Positions 8,367 to 15,705 of a stretch of DNA of 35,903 nucleotides are shown here, piece by piece. This stretch comes from Pedobacter sp. UBA4863. GTDB taxonomy: Bacteria > Bacteroidota > Bacteroidia > Sphingobacteriales > Sphingobacteriaceae. The notes below the pieces were generated by a model, which did no database searches, was not told the DNA's origin, and worked only from the letters and a program-made list of their open reading frames with translations. A program made the translations under genes and the position numbers. How positions within the stretch are numbered: the stretch's first letter is position 1; each line of letters begins with the position of its first letter. The stretch spans positions 51,090 through 86,992 of the forward strand of contig NZ_DHDZ01000057.1 of the NCBI RefSeq assembly GCF_002399615.1. Reading direction: 5' to 3'.

Positions 8367-9325
8367 GGCATATAGATTTATCTATAATCGAAAATAAAGT
8401 AAAAAAAATTCCATGGACTGTTAAGTTAAGTGAAAAATACAGCCACTTAAATCATTTAGCTTTTAAAGAAAAGGGAGAAGATTTTATTGATTGGCATGAT
8501 ATTGAAAAATTTCATATTGCACAGCTCGAGGGAAAATCTCCAGAAGACAGAAAATCTTATATTAAGAAATATCCTGATTGGAATATGCTGAAATCCATCT
8601 TCATAAAAGAATATGGAAATAAATGCTGGTATTCGGAAGCACCTTTAGATAATGGTCCTATAGACCATTTTAGGCCAAAAAATAAAGCTATTAATTATTG
8701 CTTGAATGATAGTGATGTAAATCATAAATTTATTCTGAAGAAGGATGGGTATTGGCGGTTGGCTTATAACTTTTTTAACTTTAGATTATCATCAAATACC
8801 GCTAATTCGAGATTTGATGATGTGGAAGCCGAAGGTATTCAAATTGGAGGGAAGTCAGTCTATTTTCCTTTAGGAACTGAAATGGATGGTAGCTTTATTA
8901 TAGCTGATAATTATAACGATGTTATAGCTGAAAAAGCATTATTGCTTGACCCAATAAATCCTTCCGACTATAGTAATATAGCTTTTGATAAAGACGGGGA
9001 GCCATTTGTATGTGCCTTCTTAGAAAATCAAAAAATTAAAGCGGAAATTTCTATTAACCTCTTCAACCTAAAAAACACTTTAAATTTTAAAAATGAACGT
9101 CAGAAATTATGGTATACTATTGAAACAGTAATAAATGACACAAAAAAATATATCGATAATAATCTCATACCTGACGAAAAAAAAATAGATAAGCAGAATA
9201 ATTGCTTTGAAGTTATAAGAAAACATGTTGAAAAAACGGCTGTGTTTTCAGCCGTAGCTTATACTTGTTTTAAAGTTTACGAGGTAAAAGCTGGATATGA
9301 ATTCTTAACACATTTCAAACCCTAA
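8363..9325 (+). CDS. HNH-type nuclease, PtuB-like (retron/Septu HNH family)
   Basis: A 320-residue protein with an HNH core like PtuB and the HNH proteins accompanying some retrons. It has C-W-Y-S-E at 88-92, D-H-F-R-P-K at 101-106 (His102 as candidate general base), and W-R-L-A-Y-N-F-F-N-F-R-L-S-S with N-T-A-N-S-R at about 131-150. It continues with F-P-L-G near 168 and L-L-L-D-P-I-N-P near 193. Many relatives have a C-x2-C pair where this one has Cys88-x2-Ser91, so zinc binding may be altered. It overlaps the ATPase gene by four bases and lies 5 nt before hsdM. Likely the effector nuclease of the operon; the substrate (phage DNA, nicked DNA or RNA) cannot be read from sequence. Confidence 0.8.
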   Translation: MRHIDLSIIENKVKKIPWTVKLSEKYSHLNHLAFKEKGEDFIDWHDIEKFHIAQLEGKSPEDRKSYIKKYPDWNMLKSIFIKEYGNKCWYSEAPLDNGPIDHFRPKNKAINYCLNDSDVNHKFILKKDGYWRLAYNFFNFRLSSNTANSRFDDVEAEGIQIGGKSVYFPLGTEMDGSFIIADNYNDVIAEKALLLDPINPSDYSNIAFDKDGEPFVCAFLENQKIKAEISINLFNLKNTLNFKNERQKLWYTIETVINDTKKYIDNNLIPDEKKIDKQNNCFEVIRKHVEKTAVFSAVAYTCFKVYEVKAGYEFLTHFKP

Positions 9326-9330
9326 TTATT

Positions 9331-10809
9331 ATGACAACAAACAATTTAGTAGCCAAGATTTGGTCTTTTTGTGATACATTAAGAGATGATGGAGTAAGTT
9401 ACAGTGATTATGTAGAACAGCTTACATTTTTGTTGTTTCTTAAAATGGCAGATGAATATTCTCAGCCTCCATATAATAGAGAATTTAATATCCCTGATAG
9501 ATGCAATTGGAAGTTTTTGTCTTCTCATAAAGAAGATAATTTGACGACAGACTATTTTAATCTACTCACAAAGCTTTCGGAGCAAGGTGGAATGTTAGGG
9601 AAAATATTCTATGGGGCTCAAAATAAAATACACGATCATAAAAAACTAAAAAAGCTGATAGAGCTAATTGATGAAGAAACTTGGGTGTCTGAGTCTGTGG
9701 ATATAAAAGGAGATATTTATGAATCTCTTTTACAAAAAAGTGCAGAAAGTAGTGGAGCGGGTCAATATTTTACTCCTAGAGCTGTAATTAAAGCAATGGT
9801 AGAGTGCGTTAGGCCACAAACTAAAGAAACTATTTGGGATCCCAGTTGTGGTACAGGAGGGTTTTTTCTAGGAGCAATTGAATATCTCAATAATAATTTT
9901 AAGGAAGAATTAAATAAAAGGGATACAAAGGAATTCTTTCAATTTGATACTTTTAAAGGATGGGAAATTGTTCCATCTACAGCTCGTTTGTGTTTAATGA
10001 ATTTGTTTTTACATGATATAGGAGATTTAATCAAAACTCCTGATGTTAATATAGAAGATAGCTTAATTAATCCAATTGATCAGAAGACAAATATTGTATT
10101 AGCTAATCCTCCTTTTGGGAAAAGTAGTAGTTATTATATTACTAATGACAAAAAAATGGCTGAGCAAGATAGCTATTTTTATAGAAGTAATTTTTGGACA
10201 ACTACTAGTAATAAGCAGTTAGCATTCGTTCAACACATTGTTTCTATGCTTGAGGAAGATGGGAGGGCTGCAATTGTACTGCCAGATAATATATTATTTG
10301 AAGGGGGAGCTGGAGAGATAATTAGAAAAAAACTTTTAGAAGAAACGAACTTGCATACTATTTTGAGATTGCCAACAGGAATATTTTATGCAAATGGCGT
10401 TAAATCAAACGTATTATTTTTAGAGAAAAAAAAGGGCAGTAAGAAGCCTCTAACAAAAGAGGTTTGGGTGTACGATTACAGAACAAATATTCATCATACA
10501 CTAAAGAAACAGGTATTAAAATACGAACATTTACTTCCGTTCGTAGAATGTTATCTTTCCAAAGATAGAAATAAAACAAATGAAACTTGGAGTAAGGATA
10601 ATCCAAACGGACGCCTTAGAAAATATAGTTATAATGAAATAATACTTAGAGATAAGACCAACTTTGATGTTTTTTGGCTTAAAGACGACAGCTACATTGA
10701 TATGGATAGTTTACCTGAACCCGAAATATTGGCACAAGAAATAATTGATGGTTTAGATAGTGCTGTAAATAGTTTTAGGGAAGTTGTGAGGAGTTTGCAT
10801 CGTAATTAA
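9331..10809 (+). CDS. hsdM: Type I restriction-modification N6-adenine methyltransferase (HsdM)
   Basis: A 492-residue methyltransferase subunit. The N-terminal helical HsdM domain starts K-I-W-S-F-C-D-T-L-R. Next come S-G-A-G-Q-Y-F-T-P-R, the AdoMet-binding motif D-P-S-C-G-T-G-G at 170-177, and the catalytic N-P-P-F at 259-262, which marks transfer to the exocyclic amine of adenine. It forms M2S with HsdS to methylate the host site. Its place last in the operon, after an ATPase and HNH gene, is unusual; hsdM commonly precedes hsdS. A strong terminator follows 55 nt downstream, and no hsdR occurs anywhere in the window. Confidence 0.93.
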   Translation: MTTNNLVAKIWSFCDTLRDDGVSYSDYVEQLTFLLFLKMADEYSQPPYNREFNIPDRCNWKFLSSHKEDNLTTDYFNLLTKLSEQGGMLGKIFYGAQNKIHDHKKLKKLIELIDEETWVSESVDIKGDIYESLLQKSAESSGAGQYFTPRAVIKAMVECVRPQTKETIWDPSCGTGGFFLGAIEYLNNNFKEELNKRDTKEFFQFDTFKGWEIVPSTARLCLMNLFLHDIGDLIKTPDVNIEDSLINPIDQKTNIVLANPPFGKSSSYYITNDKKMAEQDSYFYRSNFWTTTSNKQLAFVQHIVSMLEEDGRAAIVLPDNILFEGGAGEIIRKKLLEETNLHTILRLPTGIFYANGVKSNVLFLEKKKGSKKPLTKEVWVYDYRTNIHHTLKKQVLKYEHLLPFVECYLSKDRNKTNETWSKDNPNGRLRKYSYNEIILRDKTNFDVFWLKDDSYIDMDSLPEPEILAQEIIDGLDSAVNSFREVVRSLHRN

Positions 10810-10863
10810 TAAACTCCTCTTAGGGCTACGACTTTAACATTTTTAGTTGACATTAGTCAGTAA

Positions 10864-10895
10864 AAAAGCCCTATAGGTTAAATTATAGGGCTTTT
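10864..10895. terminator. Bidirectional terminator between hsdM and the WG-repeat gene
   Basis: AAAAGCCCTATA pairs perfectly with TATAGGGCTTTT over an 8-nt loop, with a T run on each strand. It serves the convergent hsdM and WG-repeat genes and closes the hsd operon. Confidence 0.9.
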
Positions 10896-10915
10896 CTGTG
10901 TATTAAAAAGTATTT

Positions 10916-12697
10916 TTACTTGAAATTCGGATATAGAATTTTTCCCTGTTTGTCTATGAAATTCCATCCTTCACGGTTTGAAAACTTAACTGTTGCGATT
11001 CCGTTTCTAAATGTTCCGACTTCTTCAAATTCAGGCTTGAAAACCCAATTTCCATTTTTATCTATAAACCCATATTTTCCGTTTGTTTTAACCCAAGCCA
11101 ATCCTTCATGAAAGTTTGATACATCCGTCCAAGGATGTGAGGTCTTAATTTCATTTGCTCCTTTTAAAATATCCTTATTTATGACAACGTTTCCAGATTT
11201 GTCAACAAATCCGCAATTCTTCCTTAAGTAGACTCTAGCTAAGCCTTCATAAAATACATCAACGTCATCAAATTGAGGATAAAGAACTGTTTTGCCATTT
11301 GCATCTGAAAAACCGTTTGAAGAACCCAGTTTAATTGCGAAAATATCTTCATTAAAACCACTTACTCCATCCGCATTTCTGATTTTCGATATGTTTTTAC
11401 CTTGTTTATCAATCAAAACTATACTACTAGGCATAAGGTTTGATTTCGGGATATGAGTTACAACAATCATCCCATTAGTGAAATTGAATAGCCTCACCGA
11501 TTTCTGCCAAAACTCTTCACCTAGTCCATTATTCCTCTTACGATAAGGTATCATGTTGTCCTTTAGTTCAAATTTTATCTGTCCTTTTTCATTTATGTAT
11601 TTATAAAATGTGTCTCTATAGTTTCCTGTAGCTACAAGTGCTAAACCCTCTGAAAAATCTCCTGCTACCTTAAATTGCGGTATAATGACCTCTCGTCCAG
11701 ACGTATCAATAAACCCCCAACCGTCTTTATCAGTAGCAACTGCTGCAAAGCCGTTTATAAAATCGCCTACTTCATCATATTTTATTTCTCCAACCACATC
11801 TCCTTTTATATTTATTAATCCCCACTTATTTCCGACTTGTATAGCAGCAAAACCATTTTTGAAACTACGAGCTTTATTGAAAACACCTTCAAATTCATTC
11901 ACGCCGTTTTTGTTGATAAACTCTACACCGCCTTTAATTGATCGGGGAAGGGTAGCTAAGCCAAATCCATCGCTAAAAGGCTCTACCTTATCGTATTTAG
12001 GATAAAAAATAAAATCTCCCTTTTCATTGATGTAGCTATATTTTTTCTCCAAGTTATATTCTCCTTTAACCATACAGGCAACACCAGCTAAACCTTCCGA
12101 AAAGTTTTGTGCTTCAACTATTACATTTGGCATTTGTATGGATACTGCTTTATTGGGAGAAATTGTGGTTGATTTAGAGACTTCTTGTTTAGTTAGATTC
12201 ATCTTATCATGTTCATTGATGTCTCTCTGAAAGATGGTTAATTTTGAAATGCATGATGTAAGTTTTACGCTAGTTCCTGCATAAAATATAATTTCTTTCG
12301 GTTTGAATGAGGAAGTCAGGCTGTTTTTCAAAGCATCCTGTATATCCATGTTATCTTCAATAAAGAATTTTGGTTTCAATTGATAAGTTATGTTATCTAA
12401 GGTACTTGCATCTGAAAATGTGAAACCTAATGTTTTTGGGGTGCTTTGGTTTGGTTCATAGTAAGTTATCCCAAAAAGATAATTTGGATTGGAGTGGAAA
12501 GCAGCATTGCACATAGTACCAGATTGTTTTATTCCATCAACAAGTAAACCTTTATAAGTCTTCAAATTGTTAATGAACCAAACTTTTCCATTGGGTACTG
12601 TTTGAGGAAATTTCTCCAATTGGATTTCCTTGATGTTTTGGGCTGAGAGATTTGATGTTAGTAAAACACCTACAAGGATAAAATAAAGTATTTTCAT
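10916..12697 (-). CDS. Secreted WG-repeat protein
   Basis: A 593-residue protein with an N-terminal signal peptide (M-K-I-L-Y-F-I-L-V-G, cleavage near A-Q at about 19-20). From about residue 200 to the end it is built of WG beta-repeats. Examples are K-W-G-L-I-N-I-K-G, G-W-G-F-I-D-T-S-G, N-C-G-F-V-D-K-S-G, K-Y-G-F-I-D-K-N-G and a final G-W-N-F-I-D-K-Q-G. Each is followed by a strand such as P-x-F-x-x-V-x-x-F-x-x-G. WG repeats are abundant in Bacteroidota envelope proteins and are thought to bind proteins or glycans. It is convergent to hsdM and not part of that operon. A role in defence is possible only by location. Confidence 0.8.
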   Translation of the reverse strand: MKILYFILVGVLLTSNLSAQNIKEIQLEKFPQTVPNGKVWFINNLKTYKGLLVDGIKQSGTMCNAAFHSNPNYLFGITYYEPNQSTPKTLGFTFSDASTLDNITYQLKPKFFIEDNMDIQDALKNSLTSSFKPKEIIFYAGTSVKLTSCISKLTIFQRDINEHDKMNLTKQEVSKSTTISPNKAVSIQMPNVIVEAQNFSEGLAGVACMVKGEYNLEKKYSYINEKGDFIFYPKYDKVEPFSDGFGLATLPRSIKGGVEFINKNGVNEFEGVFNKARSFKNGFAAIQVGNKWGLINIKGDVVGEIKYDEVGDFINGFAAVATDKDGWGFIDTSGREVIIPQFKVAGDFSEGLALVATGNYRDTFYKYINEKGQIKFELKDNMIPYRKRNNGLGEEFWQKSVRLFNFTNGMIVVTHIPKSNLMPSSIVLIDKQGKNISKIRNADGVSGFNEDIFAIKLGSSNGFSDANGKTVLYPQFDDVDVFYEGLARVYLRKNCGFVDKSGNVVINKDILKGANEIKTSHPWTDVSNFHEGLAWVKTNGKYGFIDKNGNWVFKPEFEEVGTFRNGIATVKFSNREGWNFIDKQGKILYPNFK

Positions 12698-12767
12698 TTA
12701 GAGGGCTTGAATTACCTCCGTTCCTCAAGGTAGATTTAAAAAAGCAGAGGTGGAACTGATAGCTATC

Positions 12768-12878
12768 TGCGGAAGAGGTACTGGTATACCTAAGTGCAAG
12801 ACAAACTATAGCCCACCTCATAGGTGAGCGTATAGTTGATATCATTTGCACTTTAAAAATTACCAGTTTTCTTCCGCA
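12768..12878. other. Long multi-segment hairpin, candidate structured RNA or palindromic element
   Basis: Five successive arm pairs nest about one centre: TGCGGAAGA/TCTTCCGCA (12768-12776 with 12870-12878), ACTGGTA/TACCAGT (12780 with 12861), AAGTGCAA/TTGCACTT (12792 with 12846), AACTATA/TATAGTT (12804 with 12831) and CACCT/AGGTG around a 3-nt loop (12814 with 12822). All five are exact. Internal loops of 3-9 nt separate them, the innermost extendable by a G-C/G-C step. The perfect palindrome GATAGCTATC (12758-12767) abuts the 5' side. There is no U run, so it is not an ordinary terminator. It could be a non-coding RNA, a MITE-like palindrome or a recombination/transfer site. No reverse transcriptase is present, which argues against a retron. 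Confidence 0.65.
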
Positions 12879-12986
12879 AAATTCAACTAACGCAATGCTG
12901 TTGTTATATATGTAATATTTTTCTTTACTCTATTCTATAAGCAATTATATTTATGGCTAATATCCAAAATTGTTTTGAGATAATAA

Positions 12987-13013
12987 AAACGAACCTTTGA
13001 ACTCTTAAAAAGA
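12987..13013 (+). repeat. 27-bp direct repeat, copy 1 (possible nested attachment site)
   Basis: This stretch contains the exact 18-mer TTTGAACTCTTAAAAAGA. It matches 17946-17972 in 25 of 27 positions, same orientation, 4,959 bp apart. The two copies bracket a block with the only integrase of the island. Copy 1 ends one base before the ATG at 13015. It may be an attachment-site core or a shared upstream sequence. Confidence 0.6.
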
Positions 13014-13014
13014 T

Positions 13015-13755
13015 ATGACATTAGACGAAGCTAAATACAATCTGAATAACAAGATTTTTGAAATCAAAAAACTCCTTCGAAACAGGAAAATTGAAGTTAT
13101 AGAAGTAATGCGAATACCCACGTTACATTTTAATGGTTTCAAAGAGCCGAAAGAGCTTTATTCGAAAGTAATGTACGAGCTATATCGAGAAGTAAAACAG
13201 TTGATAGGTTATATCTATTTGCATGAGCTAGATGAATTGAAAAGAAAGAAATTGGCGATGTACTTTGTCATGCAATATTCGTTTTCAGACTTCAAAGAAC
13301 ATATATCGTATGAGGAAACTTTTGCCTCACTTGACAATCGTCAAAAATCATTACTAGAAGATTTTCAAGTGATGCAAGAGAATACACGGAAGGAGATTAT
13401 CAGAGACCTTAAAACCGAATATTTTTCTTTGGAACAAGAATCGCCATTTGATATGATGAAGATTAAATGGAAGGGTAATAGAAAGCAATTAGCAGAACTT
13501 TTTGTTGAACTCGAACAAAAAAGGTGGATTGAATTTACAGAGGGAGAAAGAAAACCAATTTGTAACACAATTTCAAAAACTTTTGTTATCAACAACTCGA
13601 ATAAAAGAGAAGAGATAAATGTAAGTTCCTTCTATACCACATTTAGACCTGACCCAAGTCCGAAGCTTTCAAAGCACAGTTATGTACAGCGATATGATAA
13701 AATTTATACGGCGAATCATATAGTGTCCTTCAAAGAAATTTGTGAAAATAAATAA
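13015..13755 (+). CDS. RteC-like protein
   Basis: A 246-residue, charged, soluble protein. The helical N-terminal half contains a long segment rich in Glu, Lys and Leu (residues 50-135). The segment I-K-W-K-G-N-R-K-Q-L-A-E-L-F-V-E-L near 154-170, followed by K-R-W-I-E-F, resembles the C-terminal helix-turn-helix region of RteC. In CTnDOT, RteC controls expression of excision functions. Proteins of this kind often sit near tyrosine integrases in Bacteroidota islands, as here. The first 27-bp repeat forms its upstream region. Assignment rests on this one segment plus context; a dedicated profile search could place it elsewhere. Confidence 0.5.
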   Translation: MTLDEAKYNLNNKIFEIKKLLRNRKIEVIEVMRIPTLHFNGFKEPKELYSKVMYELYREVKQLIGYIYLHELDELKRKKLAMYFVMQYSFSDFKEHISYEETFASLDNRQKSLLEDFQVMQENTRKEIIRDLKTEYFSLEQESPFDMMKIKWKGNRKQLAELFVELEQKRWIEFTEGERKPICNTISKTFVINNSNKREEINVSSFYTTFRPDPSPKLSKHSYVQRYDKIYTANHIVSFKEICENK

Positions 13756-13798
13756 CTGATAATGAGTTTTTTAAGTGCTTCATTGAAGTAGTAATGAA

Positions 13799-13829
13799 TT
13801 GATTTTAGGTGAGGTAAGTCCCACCTTTG
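13799..13829 (+). promoter_or_regulatory. Candidate promoter of the ParB/dioxygenase operon
   Basis: TTG at 13799-13801 and CACCTTTG at 13822-13829 have 20-nt spacing and one mismatch to TAnnTTTG. An inverted repeat, AGGTG (13807) with CACCT (13822), overlaps the -7 box and could be an operator. The ATG follows at 13853. Confidence 0.35.
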
Positions 13830-13852
13830 TGTCATAATATTAACAAATAGTT

Positions 13853-14494
13853 ATGACACAAATTAATTACAAAAAGCTAATCGAAAAATCAAAGCTTTTA
13901 AATTCAGAAGAGTTCATTCTGGATGCGCCAGTAGAAATTGAGTTAATAAAACTCAAGAGACCTGTATACCATACTCGTGTTCCAATAGAGAACAAAGTAC
14001 AGGTACTATCTAATTCCCTTTATTCCAACAATTTTATCGGTTCAATTCTAGTAGCCAAAAATACACTTGTCGTAATTGATGGATGGCAACGTGTAGAATT
14101 GCAAAAAGCCTTTGGGCATCAAACTATTTCCTGCTATCTAATCGAATGTTCCTTTGAAAAGGAAATCGAGTTACACTTGGCAATCAATCAGCAAGCTTCT
14201 GTATTTGATCTTCAAGAATTTGGTGTCGAGTTTCAGACAGTTCGACTTGAGGACTTCGGATTTTCTGAAATTGAACTAAATGACTGCAGGGCAACTATGG
14301 ATAGAATTTCGGAGGAAGTTAAGCAAGAAGTTTTCTACCATCCAGCAAAGAAATTTCGGAAATGCCAAATCAATACAAATCCAGAGACAATCGAGAAAAT
14401 CAGCTTCATCAAATCTCAAATGAGATTTAAAACTAACAATCAAGTCTTACAACATTTAATCACATTTTATGAAAACAATAAATCTAATAACTAA
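13853..14494 (+). CDS. ParB/Sulfiredoxin-fold domain protein
   Basis: A 213-residue protein whose residues about 25-140 form a ParB-N-like domain. The key motif is V-V-I-D-G-W-Q-R at 73-80, followed by F-G-H and a C-Y-L-I strand. The helix L-A-I-N-Q-Q-A then leads into G-F-S-E-I-E-L. Stand-alone ParB-fold proteins in phages and islands act as DNA-binding NTPases or nucleases, and they neighbour base-modification genes. The last 26 bases overlap the next gene in another frame, so both products are probably made together. No ParA partner and no C-terminal dimerisation domain are seen, so chromosome segregation is unlikely. Confidence 0.7.
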   Translation: MTQINYKKLIEKSKLLNSEEFILDAPVEIELIKLKRPVYHTRVPIENKVQVLSNSLYSNNFIGSILVAKNTLVVIDGWQRVELQKAFGHQTISCYLIECSFEKEIELHLAINQQASVFDLQEFGVEFQTVRLEDFGFSEIELNDCRATMDRISEEVKQEVFYHPAKKFRKCQINTNPETIEKISFIKSQMRFKTNNQVLQHLITFYENNKSNN

Positions 14495-15275
14495 AGAAAC
14501 CACAACTCAACAAATCAAATCGTTAATGAAGCAACCAGCGCATAGTGAACACGGAAAGCTTCTAATTGATGAAGAAGCAATGATCTACGAGAATGAAAAA
14601 TTGATAGCGGTTTACAAAAAGTATAATGGAGATATCACCACTTTATTATATGCTTGTGAAGGAATACGGTTTTCTAAATCAGAACGTGCCAACGGTATTC
14701 CAACCAATACAAGTAGTATCGGTTATATTCCAAGAAATCCGTTGCGTGTAAATGCTTGTCAACCATCAGACCTTCTATTAAATAATCCTGTTGTTCAAGA
14801 TGTTTTTGTACAACATGCCGAAATCGTTCACGAAAGCTACAAAGAGTTCTTTGAGTTAGCGTATCAACATCAGCTAGATGAGTTCGTTAATGGCTCAAAA
14901 CCTTTAGACAAAGCTTATTTATTAGGTAATACAACATTTTCTGGCGGGGTAGTTAATAAGGATAATTCATTGCATTACCATTTTGATACGGCAAACACCC
15001 CAAATGGCATATCCTGTATGCTAATGCTAGCTAACAACATCAACGGAGGTGAATTGGTGTTACCTCAACTTGATATAAGATTTGCTTGCCAAAATGGATT
15101 TATGCTGTTGTTCGATGGACAAAAGTACCTACATGGAGTAAGTCGAATTATCAAAGCGTTAGGTGGGTATAGGTATACAATAGTTTACTACAACAACAAA
15201 GGAATGAAACTCTGCCTACCCCCAGATCAAGAGTACGAAAGATTTAAGGAATTAAATAACAAAAAAGCTAACTAA
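14469..15275 (+). CDS. 2-oxoglutarate/Fe(II) dioxygenase, TET/JBP-like
   Basis: A 268-residue protein with the double-stranded beta-helix iron site: H-F-D at 171-173 (His171, Asp173), distal His222 in Y-L-H-G-V, and Arg235 in G-G-Y-R-Y-T as the 2-oxoglutarate ligand. The N-terminal half has G-Y-I-P-R-N-P-L-R-V-N-A-C at 85-97, resembling the arginine/cysteine stretch before the core in phage TET/JBP enzymes. TET/JBP proteins oxidise 5-methylcytosine or thymine in DNA. Published genome surveys report that phage members often neighbour ParB-fold and terminase genes, as seen here on both sides. A more general 2OG oxygenase acting on protein or a small molecule remains possible. The start overlaps the ParB gene. 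Confidence 0.65.
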   Translation: MKTINLITKETTTQQIKSLMKQPAHSEHGKLLIDEEAMIYENEKLIAVYKKYNGDITTLLYACEGIRFSKSERANGIPTNTSSIGYIPRNPLRVNACQPSDLLLNNPVVQDVFVQHAEIVHESYKEFFELAYQHQLDEFVNGSKPLDKAYLLGNTTFSGGVVNKDNSLHYHFDTANTPNGISCMLMLANNINGGELVLPQLDIRFACQNGFMLLFDGQKYLHGVSRIIKALGGYRYTIVYYNNKGMKLCLPPDQEYERFKELNNKKAN

Positions 15276-15301
15276 TTATTAACCATTAAATACAAAAAAA
15301 A

Positions 15302-15592
15302 ATGACACATAGAGATTATACTAAAGTAGAGCAATTGAAACAATTGTTTTTGGATGAATTGATGAAAGCACGAGGTATCAAATGTATAGCCTATCAAAAA
15401 GCTGGAATAGGCAAGACTAAATTCTTTGAGTGGCAACGGGAAGATATTGCATTTTCTGAAGCAATAAATGAGATAGAAGAAAAATGGTTGGATGTAGCAG
15501 AGAACAAATTGATGGATTTGATTGCGATTGGAGATAGAGCTGCTCTTATGTTCTATTTGAAAGCAAAAGGTAGACACAGAGGATACAAGTAA
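15302..15592 (+). CDS. Terminase-small-subunit-like HTH protein
   Basis: A 96-residue protein. Residues 26-50 form a helix-turn-helix (C-I-A-Y-Q-K-A-G-I-G-K-T-K-F-F-E-W), and the C-terminal helix reads A-E-N-K-L-M-D-L-I-A-I-G-D then A-L-M-F-Y-L-K-A-K-G. This layout is that of the phBC6A51-type domain of phage small terminases and related DNA-binding proteins. No large terminase, portal or capsid gene is in the window, so it is unlikely to package DNA; it may target the neighbouring modification enzyme to DNA. It lies 26 nt after the dioxygenase gene. Confidence 0.6.
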   Translation: MTHRDYTKVEQLKQLFLDELMKARGIKCIAYQKAGIGKTKFFEWQREDIAFSEAINEIEEKWLDVAENKLMDLIAIGDRAALMFYLKAKGRHRGYK

Positions 15593-15596
15593 AAAT

Positions 15597-15621
15597 TATT
15601 CGACAGAAAATCTGTCGAATA
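15597..15621. other. 10-bp perfect inverted repeat before the integrase gene
   Basis: TATTCGACAG and CTGTCGAATA flank a 5-nt loop, directly after the stop of the HTH gene. There is no T run. It may be a terminator-like hairpin or an operator/recombinase-arm site ahead of the integrase gene. Confidence 0.55.
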
Positions 15622-15705
15622 GCTTTGCATCAGATAAATATGCGTGTGTAAAATTTTTAAAAACAAAAAAGTCGTTGGTTATTAGCCACATAAAATAGAA
15701 ACGTT

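Noticed and set aside
5095..10809. Ordinary complete type I restriction-modification locus
   Set aside because: No HsdR-like helicase/nuclease is present, and both ends of the operon are closed by attL and a terminator.
12570..12851. A 93-codon open frame on the minus strand upstream of the WG-repeat gene
   Set aside because: It overlaps the WG-repeat coding start in another frame and runs through the intergenic hairpin; its composition is not protein-like.
12758..12878. Retron msr-msd RNA
   Set aside because: The long hairpin and a PtuAB-like pair in the island suggest a retron, but there is no reverse transcriptase gene in the window and the PtuAB-like genes belong to the hsd operon.
13853..14494. 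ParB chromosome or plasmid partition protein
   Set aside because: No ParA partner, no parS-like sites and no ParB C-terminal domain; the neighbour is a dioxygenase.
15272..15577. 101-codon open frame on the minus strand
   Set aside because: It is antisense to the HTH gene, which has a recognisable domain on the plus strand.
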